A stretch of DNA of 21,794 nucleotides from Balneolales bacterium (GTDB taxonomy: Bacteria > Bacteroidota > Rhodothermia > Balneolales > HLUCCA01): assembly GCA_022565415.1 (NCBI GenBank), contig JAIUMT010000013.1, positions 1-21,794 of the forward strand, given 5' to 3'. The number at the start of each line of letters is the position of its first letter. Positions within the stretch are counted from its first letter, which is position 1. The position numbers and the translations under genes are program-made. Below are positions 8,701-15,140 of this stretch, one piece after another. Below the pieces are notes generated by a model. That model did no database searches and was not told the origin of the DNA. It was given only the letters and a program-made list of their open reading frames with translations.

Positions 8701-10048
8701 CCCCCTCTCGCAGTGGGATAAAGATACCCGAGGCAAACTCATCAGCCTGAACATCAAAGTCATCCGCGGAGACACTCGCCGACTCAGGCCGAAACGGGTC
8801 AATTTGACTATCTTCAAAACGATCCTGGTCTTCGTCGGGAGGCAGGTACGTTCCCAACTCCTGACGTGTACCGAGATCTAACAAAGCAACTGCATTTCGT
8901 TGACCTTCTTGCGGAGACAAGGTTTCATTTAGTACCCAAACTTCAATGCTGGTTAGGTTAAATAACCGGCGAATAACCGTTGGGTCAGACAGATTGCCCT
9001 CAAATTCTTGTCGGGCGAAAAAGTCCAGGAAAAAGTGGCGGTTATCGTCGTAAGCGTTCGGACGAATATCAATTTGCTGTTCTGTAGAGCCACCAGAGAC
9101 GGTTTGAGAATCGCTGTTCCCCTCCTGCTGAGAGACAATCCCGGTGAGTTCGAGGGGTCCGAGCTGGAATCGCGATTTAATACCGAACAGCGCTCCGCCT
9201 CCGCGCACTAGCGAGTTTCCGGTGTCCATAGACACGTTACCAAGCTCAACTGCCTGAATAATTTCATCTTCGTAACCGGTGTAGACGATACTAAGGCGGT
9301 TTTCGAAATTGAAGGCGCGCTCGGTGTCCCAGTCGGTTCGGATATTCAGTTTATCGCCGATGGTACCCTGAATATTAAGTTTCAGGTTCTGGTTGAATGT
9401 GGGATCGATGCGGCGCTGCTGATCGGGAGGAACAGCGGGGTCTTCCGTTTCTTGGATGGAGACACCCAGATTCATATTTGCCGTACCCGTTACGCGGAGG
9501 TTCACCTCAGGACGGCCAAAAATGGTGGTGAAAGCAGAGCGCTGACCACCCGGAATATTGATACGGAAATCAAGGAGTCCACGGCGAATATCTTGGCGGC
9601 GTTGCGCTTCCTGAACCACACGTTGCCAGTTTTCACGTTTACCCTGCTCCATCGAGCGGCGGGCGTACGAATCAAAATCCATTTCGATGGGATAACCTAT
9701 GGGAACGCCACGTAGCTCACGAACTAGCTTGAAATTTCCGAGGCTATCGCGAGTGACTTCCGTTTCGATATCGCGAAACGGGATTTCAGCGAAGCGGGAC
9801 CGGGGGCGGTGTGGTCGAAGTGGGGAAAAAGAGTGGCGCGGACCGGGAATTAGTCCGCGAAAGCGTAGCGAATCGGGCGTTGATTGAGAAACCACCGTCG
9901 TATCGGAGCTCGACACAGCGCTTGTATCAGATTGGGCACGCCCCGGATTTAGTCGAGGTTGTGACCATAACTGAGAAATAAAAACTAAGCTAAAGACAAG
10001 ACACAGAAATCCTGGCTTCACAGCTGAATGAATACGTACGAGTTGCAC
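2714..10048 (-). CDS. sprA: T9SS outer-membrane translocon SprA/Sov
   Basis: A 2444-residue outer-membrane protein matching SprA (F. johnsoniae gliding/secretion protein, about 2400 residues) or Sov of Porphyromonas, known as the very large beta-barrel channel of the type IX secretion system. Residues 1 to about 29 form a signal peptide (basic start, hydrophobic GFLCLVFSLVFISQLWS). SprA landmarks include NLKLNIQGTIGDKLNIRTDW and DTERAFNFENRLSIVYTGYE (about 221-260), the VRGGGALFGIKS segment (281-292), EEQGVSFLDDFEGSK (about 840), and long stretches of alternating beta-strand character to the end, which is amphipathic (DIRFNIIVSIRSN). The start is GTG at 10048, chosen because the signal peptide follows at once. 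An Arg/Gln/Glu-rich insert occupies residues 1923-1986. It is transcribed away from lptF and ends inside the lnt stop. Other T9SS parts (PorV, SprE, GldKLMN) are not in the window. Confidence 0.95.
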   Translation of the reverse strand: MQLVRIHSAVKPGFLCLVFSLVFISQLWSQPRLNPGRAQSDTSAVSSSDTTVVSQSTPDSLRFRGLIPGPRHSFSPLRPHRPRSRFAEIPFRDIETEVTRDSLGNFKLVRELRGVPIGYPIEMDFDSYARRSMEQGKRENWQRVVQEAQRRQDIRRGLLDFRINIPGGQRSAFTTIFGRPEVNLRVTGTANMNLGVSIQETEDPAVPPDQQRRIDPTFNQNLKLNIQGTIGDKLNIRTDWDTERAFNFENRLSIVYTGYEDEIIQAVELGNVSMDTGNSLVRGGGALFGIKSRFQLGPLELTGIVSQQEGNSDSQTVSGGSTEQQIDIRPNAYDDNRHFFLDFFARQEFEGNLSDPTVIRRLFNLTSIEVWVLNETLSPQEGQRNAVALLDLGTRQELGTYLPPDEDQDRFEDSQIDPFRPESASVSADDFDVQADEFASGIFIPLREGVDYTIDENLGYISLQSPLNPRQALAVSFSYRDPQTNQIVYVGDVNQGDTQRLFLKLLRPTGLTPSSRAWPLTMRNIYGLNTSNLTRDGLELNIFYTQGTGEQFNLPGFSNVLLQDLGLDRVGSQGQLGSDNQVDFGTGTLNSRDGRIVFPYLEPFGQRIIDVINNADLPEAERVDAIDRLAFPELYTTTRTNAGNSSKNNIYRIRGSVRGGVSDSYFLNFQLVEGSVRVTANGRELVEGLDYEVDYSMGNVLITNRTYLAPGQDIRIDYESNQFLQIQQTTFTGLRAEYSVNPDITLGSTYFRQKDRPLQDKIPVGEEPINNSVIGFDARAQFDAPWLTRAVDWIPLLQTRSESSISFTGEFAQIRPGVAQTNAVQRAIDRGILYPDEEQGVSFLDDFEGSKSSVSFMSPGRWHLAAAPYALPILDPDMSDADQSIPSRVVRSDKRAKFSWYTIPISLGRITDAARTVESLPVQVTDVFPDRDVLRQDNILQTLDVYYDPTQRGPYNYNMDLRDLLENRPEETWGGFTATLPSGLDDLTQNNIEFLEFWVQPILPDGRQPDAQDIMRYAGEIYFDIGVVSEDVIPNNENNTEDGLAERSGNLRVDQAGRSYIYRNIPDLDGQFSQETISLEDVGLDGVPNSGGIDGLSELDLFAEFVQRMQVVYADDAERLQQILDDPSNDDFVYFDNPAVQGLPLHERFHRMFGYHEGNAQTGEGQRAITNRPDAEGLINPAFVNTENSFFQYRMAFNPADTTSLQIGQNYVIDKVSGDEQWNTWYQVQIPLRDFVDKVGNIENLQRVTHLRMWMTGYEEPFTMRFATLELVGNQWRKAEEVGEQGNINTVFELSTINIEENSNRRPVPYRIPDGAIRSVNRGQQQEVLANEQSLLLRVEDLRAGDVRLIKRGYPLGLNLTNYSNMRMFVHGEGYSNREDIELVVRLGSDMDNNYYEYRQPISPTDTLHNFTPGAGSAAREDVEAIWIPDQNSMNLVLGALNELKQLRNDMQADPSLPFERSDIVRDAPPGTILAIVGEPSLNRITEIGIGVRNPYAPGTQSRQGLQNAGVPSLDAEVWVNELRVSGFEDQSGWAANLRSQVVFADFMTVNATLNRSTDGFGSIDSKLGDRQNFDRLSYDLNGTVNMHRFIPERFGWNIPVTLSARQNTQTPRFLPREGDIRFEDFQRAVRANESLSDTEKDAQIAEKLREIQTFEESYSINLSNISKRFSRTKLGQYTLDNTRLNYVYNTRKQSDFRTAYNNSWNYTTGANYNLTLRNVKTVRPFGFLAETPVLKLLDELQFAYLPSSVTAGATLNRTYGESETRTFENNPSQFRQQHNFGFTNNFSVNYNVLSVVSLSFTNRTTQDLALIAQDTIPGTGSYRLRNSFEVIEDIFTDSDVRPRRSEYSESYVATWRPRLNKFDSMRWLNYSASYRGGYAWRNSALGSGLGANLSNQFSLDQNPSIRFQDLLRKIPIYDKAFRADEAERRQREQERNRARQQRQREREQRAAAQNGAEETRPAQVGARRTPRQEQAQPQQPEGRSLGENLTFYGRRTLLSVLSLQNLDMTYSHSVQAGQQGYSGGSSIWDGFRDDRFSPGFGYRVGLNNRIPDSQLIRSENPDVTFPLNQNIRTSDAITLRSTLQPIREITIGLDWNNSWDRTTQNTLTAGIDDITAQESQSGNISSSVWAFGGGYEELFRRQLQTAFDDMGEGTDITDRNEDGRMVLGTRSLQEDFRRSYVANSDNGRGSRGFSPLPLPNWRVTWTGWEKRLRFLDEYLSRATLTHVYTGRYRLGWQFNPDFGTEQTRNVGAYRAFDERPEFQSSSINVERQFNPLLGVQLTWRSGLGTDLQYSSSKVTSFSLANTNVVENNSQSVRFTARYSKRGFTLPFFPRLQNTLDMSLSIAYTENLTLTYRLNQDIQQVLSQQLDPFERDVNLYTPEAPNERGDVRIDVTPLIGYQFSQSVKANFEYRYSQLIPKSTGVFPRTTQDIRFNIIVSIRSN
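4090..4282 (-). other. charged low-complexity insert in SprA
   Basis: Residues 1923-1986 of SprA are almost wholly Arg, Gln, Glu, Ala and Pro: RADEAERRQREQERNRARQQ opens it and RQEQAQPQQPEGR closes it. The flanking protein is ordinary barrel-like beta-strand sequence. The segment is probably disordered or a short charged helix in a loop or plug. The reading frame runs through it cleanly, so it is not a frameshift artefact. Whether it occurs in related SprA proteins cannot be judged here. Confidence 0.7.
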
Positions 10049-10347
10049 AAAAAGGTGAGTAACTGGGTATATAGTTTGTTATTCAAGTTCAAATATTTGC
10101 TCGGTAAGCAACGTCGTAGCTAAGTTCAATAGGCAATTCAGTTAAAATTTGGACTCTGTTTGGGGCAAAACTTTCATCTCAGTTAAAGAGTCACACAATT
10201 TAGTAAAAAAGTGTGAATTGCACCCAATGAAGTTATCTTGATACATGCAACATCACAAAAAAACGTTTACATCTGTAGAATGTTTTGTTGCAGAGCTCGA
10301 ATAATAGCGGGATTTTTACAGGGCTTCAACCGTTTTTTCAAATTAAC
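10049..10347. promoter_or_regulatory. divergent sprA / lptF intergenic region
   Basis: About 300 AT-rich bases separate the divergent starts of sprA and lptF and should carry both promoters. A perfect 10-bp palindrome, CAAATATTTG, lies at 10090-10099; read either way it gives AATATTTG, one base away from the Bacteroidota -7 consensus TAnnTTTG. An imperfect dyad, TCACAC at 10191-10196 with GTGTGA at 10211-10216, lies near the middle; three further A-T pairs can form beyond a two-base mismatch. No exact -7/-33 pair was found for either gene. There is no sign of a tRNA, small ORF or riboswitch. Confidence 0.4.
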
Positions 10348-11805
10348 ATGCTCAATACGCTTCAGCGCGACATATTAAAACGACATATAGGCCCATTTTT
10401 TTTCTGCCTGATTACAATTTTGTTTCTGTTGCTGCTTCAATTTTTGATTCTGCACATCGACAAACTGGTAGGAAAAGGACTGGATCCGCTAATCATCTTG
10501 GAATTGATTGGCTATCAGATGGCATATATGCTTGTTTTGGCAGCCCCCATGTCGGTTTTGGTCGCAACATTAATGGCCTACGGAAAGTTTTCAGAACTTA
10601 GCGAACTCACTGCGATCAAGGCTGCCGGCGTAACTCCCCTTCAGTTGATGAAACCCATGTTGGTAACAGCATTGTTGCTTGGCGTATTTCTGGCCTGGTT
10701 TTCGAACAGTGTTCTGCCCGAATCCAATTTCAAAGCTCGGTCGCTGTTTCTGGATATTCGCATGAAAAAGCCCGGATTCGATCTGCGAACTAACACCTTT
10801 TACGATGGCATAGAGGGATACACTTTTTTGGTGAGGGAAATGTCGGCCGAGGCCGATACGATGTTTAACCTCACGATATATCAGGATGCCACTCCCACAC
10901 GCGATCAGGCTATTATCAAAGCAAAACGCGGCATTTTGAGCGGAGATGAGCAAAACTATTCCTTGATGCTAGACCTGTACGACGGATCCGTTTATCGCAC
11001 TCTACCTAGTAATCGAGGTGATGCAAGTCGTTTTGAAGAAAGTCTCTTCGAAAAACACCGAATCCGTTTCGACATGTCGGATATGGCTTTTTCCCGCACG
11101 AATCCGGATGTACGGCGGCGTGACGACCGTACTATGTCGGCTCAGGCTATGCAGTCTGTTATAGACATCTTACGCATCGATAAAGCAAGAGAACTGATAA
11201 GGCTTCTCGACCGGAATCCAGCCGCCCAACTCATCGCTATCGGACCTCAGCACATTGAAACGCGCACACGGGCAACAATTCGCACCATTTTTGATGAAGC
11301 GCCCACCGACACCACTCAAATTGGTAGAGAATCTTTCCCACCTGTCGACGACTCTCCCTACTTTGCCATGAAATTCCTGCAAAATATTGAGTCTCAGTCG
11401 GCCATAGCCCTCGATGCATCAAACGGTGTTCGATCTGTTCAATCGTCCATTACCACAACCGAAACCAATCATAGGTGGCGAACCGAGCGAATTGCCCAAT
11501 TCAGAGTTGAAATCATTAAAAAAATCGCCATCCCCTTTGGTTGTATTATTTTCGTACTGATTGGGGCTCCGCTAGGCATGCTAACCCGAAAAGGTAACTT
11601 GGGTGTGAACACCGTTATTAGTGCCATTTTATTCACCTATTACTGGATAACAATAATTCAGGGTGAAAAACTCGCCGATAGACTCATCGTTTCGCCATTT
11701 ATGGGGATGTGGTTCGGCAATATAACGTTGGGAATTCTCGGACTCATTCTCCTTTACCGGGTAACCAGCGAGAAACGTATTAAAGACCTTTGGTCAAAAT
11801 CGTAA
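10348..11805 (+). CDS. lptF: LPS export permease LptF (YjgP/YjgQ family), long form
   Basis: Inner-membrane permease subunit of the LptB2FG exporter, which extracts LPS from the inner membrane and passes it to LptC. I chose the ATG at 10348, giving 485 residues, because MLNTLQRDILKRHIGPFF matches the family's usual start; an in-frame TTG at 10285 would add 21 atypical residues. Membrane helices lie near 14-36, 57-77, 101-122, 392-411, 419-437 and 452-471, the six expected. FSELSELTAIKAAGV (81-95) is the cytoplasmic coupling segment that contacts LptB. Between the periplasmic domain and helix 4 there are about 120 extra residues (roughly 255-385) compared with the 366-residue E. coli LptF, rich in charged and polar residues. 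lptG follows after two bases. Which of the pair is F and which is G rests on gene order and is less sure than the family. Confidence 0.88.
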   Translation: MLNTLQRDILKRHIGPFFFCLITILFLLLLQFLILHIDKLVGKGLDPLIILELIGYQMAYMLVLAAPMSVLVATLMAYGKFSELSELTAIKAAGVTPLQLMKPMLVTALLLGVFLAWFSNSVLPESNFKARSLFLDIRMKKPGFDLRTNTFYDGIEGYTFLVREMSAEADTMFNLTIYQDATPTRDQAIIKAKRGILSGDEQNYSLMLDLYDGSVYRTLPSNRGDASRFEESLFEKHRIRFDMSDMAFSRTNPDVRRRDDRTMSAQAMQSVIDILRIDKARELIRLLDRNPAAQLIAIGPQHIETRTRATIRTIFDEAPTDTTQIGRESFPPVDDSPYFAMKFLQNIESQSAIALDASNGVRSVQSSITTTETNHRWRTERIAQFRVEIIKKIAIPFGCIIFVLIGAPLGMLTRKGNLGVNTVISAILFTYYWITIIQGEKLADRLIVSPFMGMWFGNITLGILGLILLYRVTSEKRIKDLWSKS

Positions 11806-11807
11806 TC

Positions 11808-12887
11808 ATGAACAAAATCGACCGATTTATTCTCACGCGTCTGTTTGCGATTACGGCTATGGTATTGTTGATGCTGATTATCATTTATATCATCATCGAT
11901 TTCTCGGAGAATAGTGATGATTTCACAGATCGGGGCGCGACCCTAACCGAGATTTGGTCGGACTACTACCTCCGATATATCCCTGAAATAATTCGTTTGG
12001 TTACGCCTGCGGCCGTTTTTGTGGCCTGTCTGTTGTTAATGGGAAAAATGGCTCAGCAACTTGAAATAATTGCCCTGAAAGCTGCCGGAGTTAGCCTTTA
12101 CCGGATTTTGATGCCATTTTTGGGATTCAGTATTCTGTGTGCCGGAATTATAAGCTATATGGATGCGTACGTTGTTCCGGCCTCAAATAAACATAGAATC
12201 GAGTTTGAGCGAACGTATTTGATGGTCAGGTCTGACCGGGTAGATCGAAACAAGATATTTCGGCAGGAATCGGAGAACACCATTTTGGTGGTGAATTACT
12301 ACTCTCCAAACGACTCCACGGCGTACCGAACTCAGCTAATCACATTCGAAAACGCCCGCGTTGTGCAAACGATTGAGTCGGGTCGCATGGAGTGGCGCGA
12401 AAAAGAGCAACAATGGGCGATGTTTTCTTCCACCATTCGGGACTTTCACGAAACTGGTTACAATGAGCAACGAGTGTCCTATAAAGACACCACATTACAG
12501 ATATTACCGCGAGATCTAGCCCGCTCGACGTCGGATGTGTATCAACTTACCTATCCCGAGGTGCGCGAATACATACAAGCATTGGAACGCATCGGTGCGT
12601 CTGGTCTGGAATTACCACGCGTACAGTTCTATGGCAAGATTGCCTATCCGTTCTCGATTATTGTTATCACAATTCTGGGCGTTGCTATAGCCTCGGTGCG
12701 GCGCGCAGGCGGAACCGGTCTTGTGCTAGGCATCGGACTCGGCGTCATATTTATGTACCTGGCCCTTGTCAAAATCATAGAACCATTCGGAATCGCCGGC
12801 ACTATTAGTCCGCTTCAGGCCACCCTGCTGCCGCACGCACTATTCTTCCTAATTGCGATCGTTACGCTCATCAAAACCCCGAAATAA
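11808..12887 (+). CDS. lptG: LPS export permease LptG (YjgP/YjgQ family)
   Basis: Second permease of the Lpt exporter, predicted to pair with the adjacent LptF. It has 359 residues from the ATG at 11808, the normal family length; an upstream in-frame TTG at 11790 would overlap lptF and add residues of no family character. The architecture is three N-terminal helices (about 9-31, 60-78, 101-122), a periplasmic domain of beta-strand character, and three C-terminal helices within about 280-355. MAQQLEIIALKAAGVSLYRI (81-100) is the LptB-coupling segment, clearly homologous to the same region of LptF. Only two bases separate it from lptF, so the pair is one operon. It runs tail to tail into the DUF3467 gene with a single base between the stop codons. 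Confidence 0.88.
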   Translation: MNKIDRFILTRLFAITAMVLLMLIIIYIIIDFSENSDDFTDRGATLTEIWSDYYLRYIPEIIRLVTPAAVFVACLLLMGKMAQQLEIIALKAAGVSLYRILMPFLGFSILCAGIISYMDAYVVPASNKHRIEFERTYLMVRSDRVDRNKIFRQESENTILVVNYYSPNDSTAYRTQLITFENARVVQTIESGRMEWREKEQQWAMFSSTIRDFHETGYNEQRVSYKDTTLQILPRDLARSTSDVYQLTYPEVREYIQALERIGASGLELPRVQFYGKIAYPFSIIVITILGVAIASVRRAGGTGLVLGIGLGVIFMYLALVKIIEPFGIAGTISPLQATLLPHALFFLIAIVTLIKTPK

Positions 12888-12888
12888 A

Positions 12889-13194
12889 TCAGGCTTCCGG
12901 GATCGGACCGCGATAGTTGAATGGCATGTCAGGCTTATCTTTTGTATCGATACGACCGTTTTGCTCTTCGTAACGTTTCAGATTGTCGGCCAACGCTCCG
13001 GAAAGACGTTTTGCATGATCTGGCGTTAGAACCAGGCGTTTCACGACCTTAGATTTGGGCATTCCGGGCATCACGGCTATGAAATCCAATACAAACTCAG
13101 AGGCTGAGTGGGTAATCATTACCAGGTTAGAGTAGGTTCCGGTTGCTTCTTCTGTTGGAAGCTCAATTTCGAGTTGTTTCTTTTTTTGTTCCAT
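12889..13194 (-). CDS. DUF3467-family protein
   Basis: A 101-residue soluble protein with no signal peptide or membrane segment. The core, with YSNLVMITHSASEFVLDFI, PGMPKSKVVKRLVLTPDHAK and RLSGALADNLKRYEEQNG, matches my recollection of DUF3467, a small conserved bacterial family whose role is unknown to me. The N-terminus is Lys/Glu-rich (MEQKKKQLEIELP), and the C-terminal tail carries a PFNYRGPIPEA segment after a charged linker. It starts 12 bases after the stop of the cystathionine beta-synthase gene on the same strand, so the two are probably co-transcribed, although a functional link to sulfur metabolism is only suggested by position. Confidence 0.8.
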   Translation of the reverse strand: MEQKKKQLEIELPTEEATGTYSNLVMITHSASEFVLDFIAVMPGMPKSKVVKRLVLTPDHAKRLSGALADNLKRYEEQNGRIDTKDKPDMPFNYRGPIPEA

Positions 13195-13206
13195 AATGTG
13201 TGTAAA

Positions 13207-14598
13207 TCAAGAATCTTGACCAAAGTGCGAAAGCACCTGAATCAAATCACTTTTGGTTAAAATTTCAACGGATCCGTCTGGGTTGTTCACGAGTATCGCA
13301 CAGGTGTTTTTATCAAACAAACTGCTGATATGATCTACTTTGGATTGAGGCGATACCACCGGAAACGGTTTTTCCATAATCGATTCAACTTTTTTAGAGC
13401 GCGTTGTGGCGTCGTCGAGCATGGCACTAAATATGCGGCTCTCGGTTAAACTTCCTACATACGCATCGCCCGATTTCACTGGCAGCTGAGAAATACTTTC
13501 CGAATGCATAATTTCGATGGCACTTGCAACGGTCTGGTCTGCAGTTACAAAGTGAACATCTTGCTTGCTACCAAATTTTCGCTGAATCAGCTCACCAGCA
13601 TTCATATCATTCGGGTCACCCATGAAACCATTGGAATGCATCCACTCGTCGTTGTAGATCTTGCCCATATAGCGCGTTCCACTGTCGGGCAGCAACACTA
13701 CAAGCACATCATCTTTGCCAAGATTATTCGTTCGGGCATACTCCAACGCTCCCCAAACAGCTGCTCCACACGATCCGCCGACAAAAAGTGCCTCTTTTCT
13801 GGCGAGTGCACGGGTGGTTACAAAAGCATCTCGGTCGTTACATTGAATGACCTCATCAACGTAATCGAAATTGATATTTTTTGGGATGATGTCTTCACCG
13901 ATTCCCTCCGTCAAGTACGGACCAATCTGAGACTTGTCGAATTCCCGGGTTTTGAAGTACGATTTGTAAACCGATCCGACCGAATCGATTCCAATCACTT
14001 TTATATTCGGATTTTGCTCTTTCAGGTACATGGAGGTGCCTGTAATTGTGCCCCCCGTTCCCATTCCAGCGACAAAATGCGTGATTTTACCGTCGGTTTG
14101 TTCCCATAACTCTGGTCCGGTAGACTCGTAATGCGCCTGATAATTACTCAGATTATCGTACTGATTCGGATAATACGAATTCGGAATTTCCTCGCTTAGA
14201 CGTTTGGCAACGGAATAATAGCTGCGCGGATCGTTGGGTTCTACATTGGTCGGACAAATACGCACTTCCGCGCCCAAAGCCCGCAATAGATTCACTTTTT
14301 CCATGCTTTGCTTATCGGTAGTAGTGAAGATACACTTGTATCCCTTCACCACAGCTGCAAGAGCAATACCCATCCCAGTGTTACCTGATGTACCTTCGAT
14401 GATGGTGCCTCCGGGCTTAAGCAAACCGGCTTTCTCGGCGTCCTCGATCATTTTTACGGCAATTCGATCTTTGACGCTTTGTCCGGGATTAAAATATTCT
14501 ACCTTAGCCAGAATAGTTGCTTCAATTCCCTCAACTAAAGCGTTCAATTTGATGAGAGGGGTGTTCCCAATTGTTTCTAAAATAGAATTATGCCACAT
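13207..14598 (-). CDS. cbs: cystathionine beta-synthase with C-terminal CBS pair
   Basis: PLP enzyme of the fold-type II family, predicted to condense serine (or an activated serine) with homocysteine to give cystathionine in the cytosol. From the ATG at 14598 it has 463 residues; starting at 14670 would add 24 residues before the conserved NSILETIGNTPLIKL opening, so I reject it. Lys43 in NPGQSVKDR is the PLP Schiff-base lysine; SGNTG (71-75) binds the substrate carboxylate; GTGGT (180-184) binds the PLP phosphate; Ser306 in LLPDSGTRY faces the pyridine nitrogen. The YESTGPE segment (about 157-163) is typical of CBS-type enzymes. Residues about 343-458 form two CBS domains, a likely regulatory ligand site. 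There is no N-terminal haem domain. A cysteine synthase activity is the main alternative. It is divergent from the DUF4290-like gene. Confidence 0.88.
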   Translation of the reverse strand: MWHNSILETIGNTPLIKLNALVEGIEATILAKVEYFNPGQSVKDRIAVKMIEDAEKAGLLKPGGTIIEGTSGNTGMGIALAAVVKGYKCIFTTTDKQSMEKVNLLRALGAEVRICPTNVEPNDPRSYYSVAKRLSEEIPNSYYPNQYDNLSNYQAHYESTGPELWEQTDGKITHFVAGMGTGGTITGTSMYLKEQNPNIKVIGIDSVGSVYKSYFKTREFDKSQIGPYLTEGIGEDIIPKNINFDYVDEVIQCNDRDAFVTTRALARKEALFVGGSCGAAVWGALEYARTNNLGKDDVLVVLLPDSGTRYMGKIYNDEWMHSNGFMGDPNDMNAGELIQRKFGSKQDVHFVTADQTVASAIEIMHSESISQLPVKSGDAYVGSLTESRIFSAMLDDATTRSKKVESIMEKPFPVVSPQSKVDHISSLFDKNTCAILVNNPDGSVEILTKSDLIQVLSHFGQDS

Positions 14599-14699
14599 AA
14601 ATACTGTTGTAATCTGATTATAATTGATGGTTGAAAATACTGATTTATGTTCAAAATCTCCGTTATTCATTTGTTATTTAGCGATAAACAGATTCGGTA

Positions 14700-14732
14700 T
14701 TGTGGTCTTCGCAGAATAAAACCGTATCTTTG
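14700..14732 (+). promoter_or_regulatory. Bacteroidota-type promoter for the DUF4290-like gene
   Basis: TATCTTTG at 14725-14732 is an exact match to the Bacteroidota -7 consensus TAnnTTTG, and a TTG lies 22 bases upstream at 14700-14702, about the usual place for the -33 element. Transcription would begin near 14738-14740, leaving a leader of roughly 22 A-rich bases before the ATG at 14762. No Shine-Dalgarno site is present in that leader. The opposite strand of the same gap must carry the cbs promoter, for which I found no clear element. Confidence 0.6.
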
Positions 14733-14761
14733 CACAAAACAATAAACAAACTCAGATCTTC

Positions 14762-15037
14762 ATGTTTTTACCTCAGAGAAAGCCAAAAGATTACGATTGC
14801 GGCTATAATTTAGACCTAATGGTTGATGCCCTACCGCGTATTCACGACCAAGAAGAACGTTTGGCATACGCGAATCGTATTGTGGGACTCATTAAACAAA
14901 GTCATATAAACTGGGTCGATCCAAACGGAAACAGCAAAGAAGCCTGGGATCATTTTTTCGAAATGGCCGATTATCGTCCGGAAGATTACGGCATTTATAA
15001 TCCGTACGTCACCGGCGATCCCGACGAGGCCAGGTAG
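14762..15037 (+). CDS. small DUF4290-like protein
   Basis: A 91-residue soluble, acidic protein without signal peptide or membrane segment. CGYNLDLMVDALPRIHDQEE, the following RLAYANRIVGLIK and WDHFFEMADYRPEDYGIYNP resemble the order of motifs I associate with DUF4290 (N...MVD...I.D.EER...A..I, then KLWDH...M.D). As I recall, family members in Bacteroidia are about twice this length and run on into a charged C-terminal tail; this one ends soon after the YNPY segment. The ATG at 14762 follows a clear promoter and A-rich leader. No function is known to me. The family call rests on motif resemblance and needs a profile search. Confidence 0.7.
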   Translation: MFLPQRKPKDYDCGYNLDLMVDALPRIHDQEERLAYANRIVGLIKQSHINWVDPNGNSKEAWDHFFEMADYRPEDYGIYNPYVTGDPDEAR

Positions 15038-15039
15038 AT

Positions 15040-15119
15040 ATACCTCCAAGACATTAATTTTACACTATTTCGAGGTATTTTCATTAGTGTAAAAAATTAG
15101 CTTTTCTTTCTTTTTGCTT
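15040..15119 (+). terminator. terminator-like dyad after the DUF4290-like gene
   Basis: TTTTACACTA at 15058-15067 is complementary to TAGTGTAAAA at 15085-15094, a 10-bp AU-rich stem with a 17-base loop, followed by a T-rich stretch (15102-15118) broken by a few C and G. It may act as a weak terminator between the small gene and menF. In addition ATACCTC (15040-15046) can pair with GAGGTAT (15072-15078) inside the loop, which would make a pseudoknot. The stem is weak and the loop long, so this remains tentative. Confidence 0.4.
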
Positions 15120-15140
15120 ATTGGTGTGTAGCTATTTAGG

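Noticed and set aside
10191..10216. Imperfect dyad TCACAC / GTGTGA considered as a CRP-type operator
   Set aside because: Only six contiguous pairs form before a mismatch and the half-site does not match the TGTGA-N6-TCACA orientation (here it is inverted), so a CRP claim is not supported.
10285..10347. TTG-initiated N-terminal extension of LptF
   Set aside because: The added 21 residues are polar and unlike the family start, whereas the ATG at 10348 begins exactly at the conserved N-terminal segment.
14599..14670. 24-residue N-terminal extension of the cystathionine beta-synthase
   Set aside because: The extension has no family character and covers much of the divergent promoter gap; the family opening starts just after the ATG at 14598.
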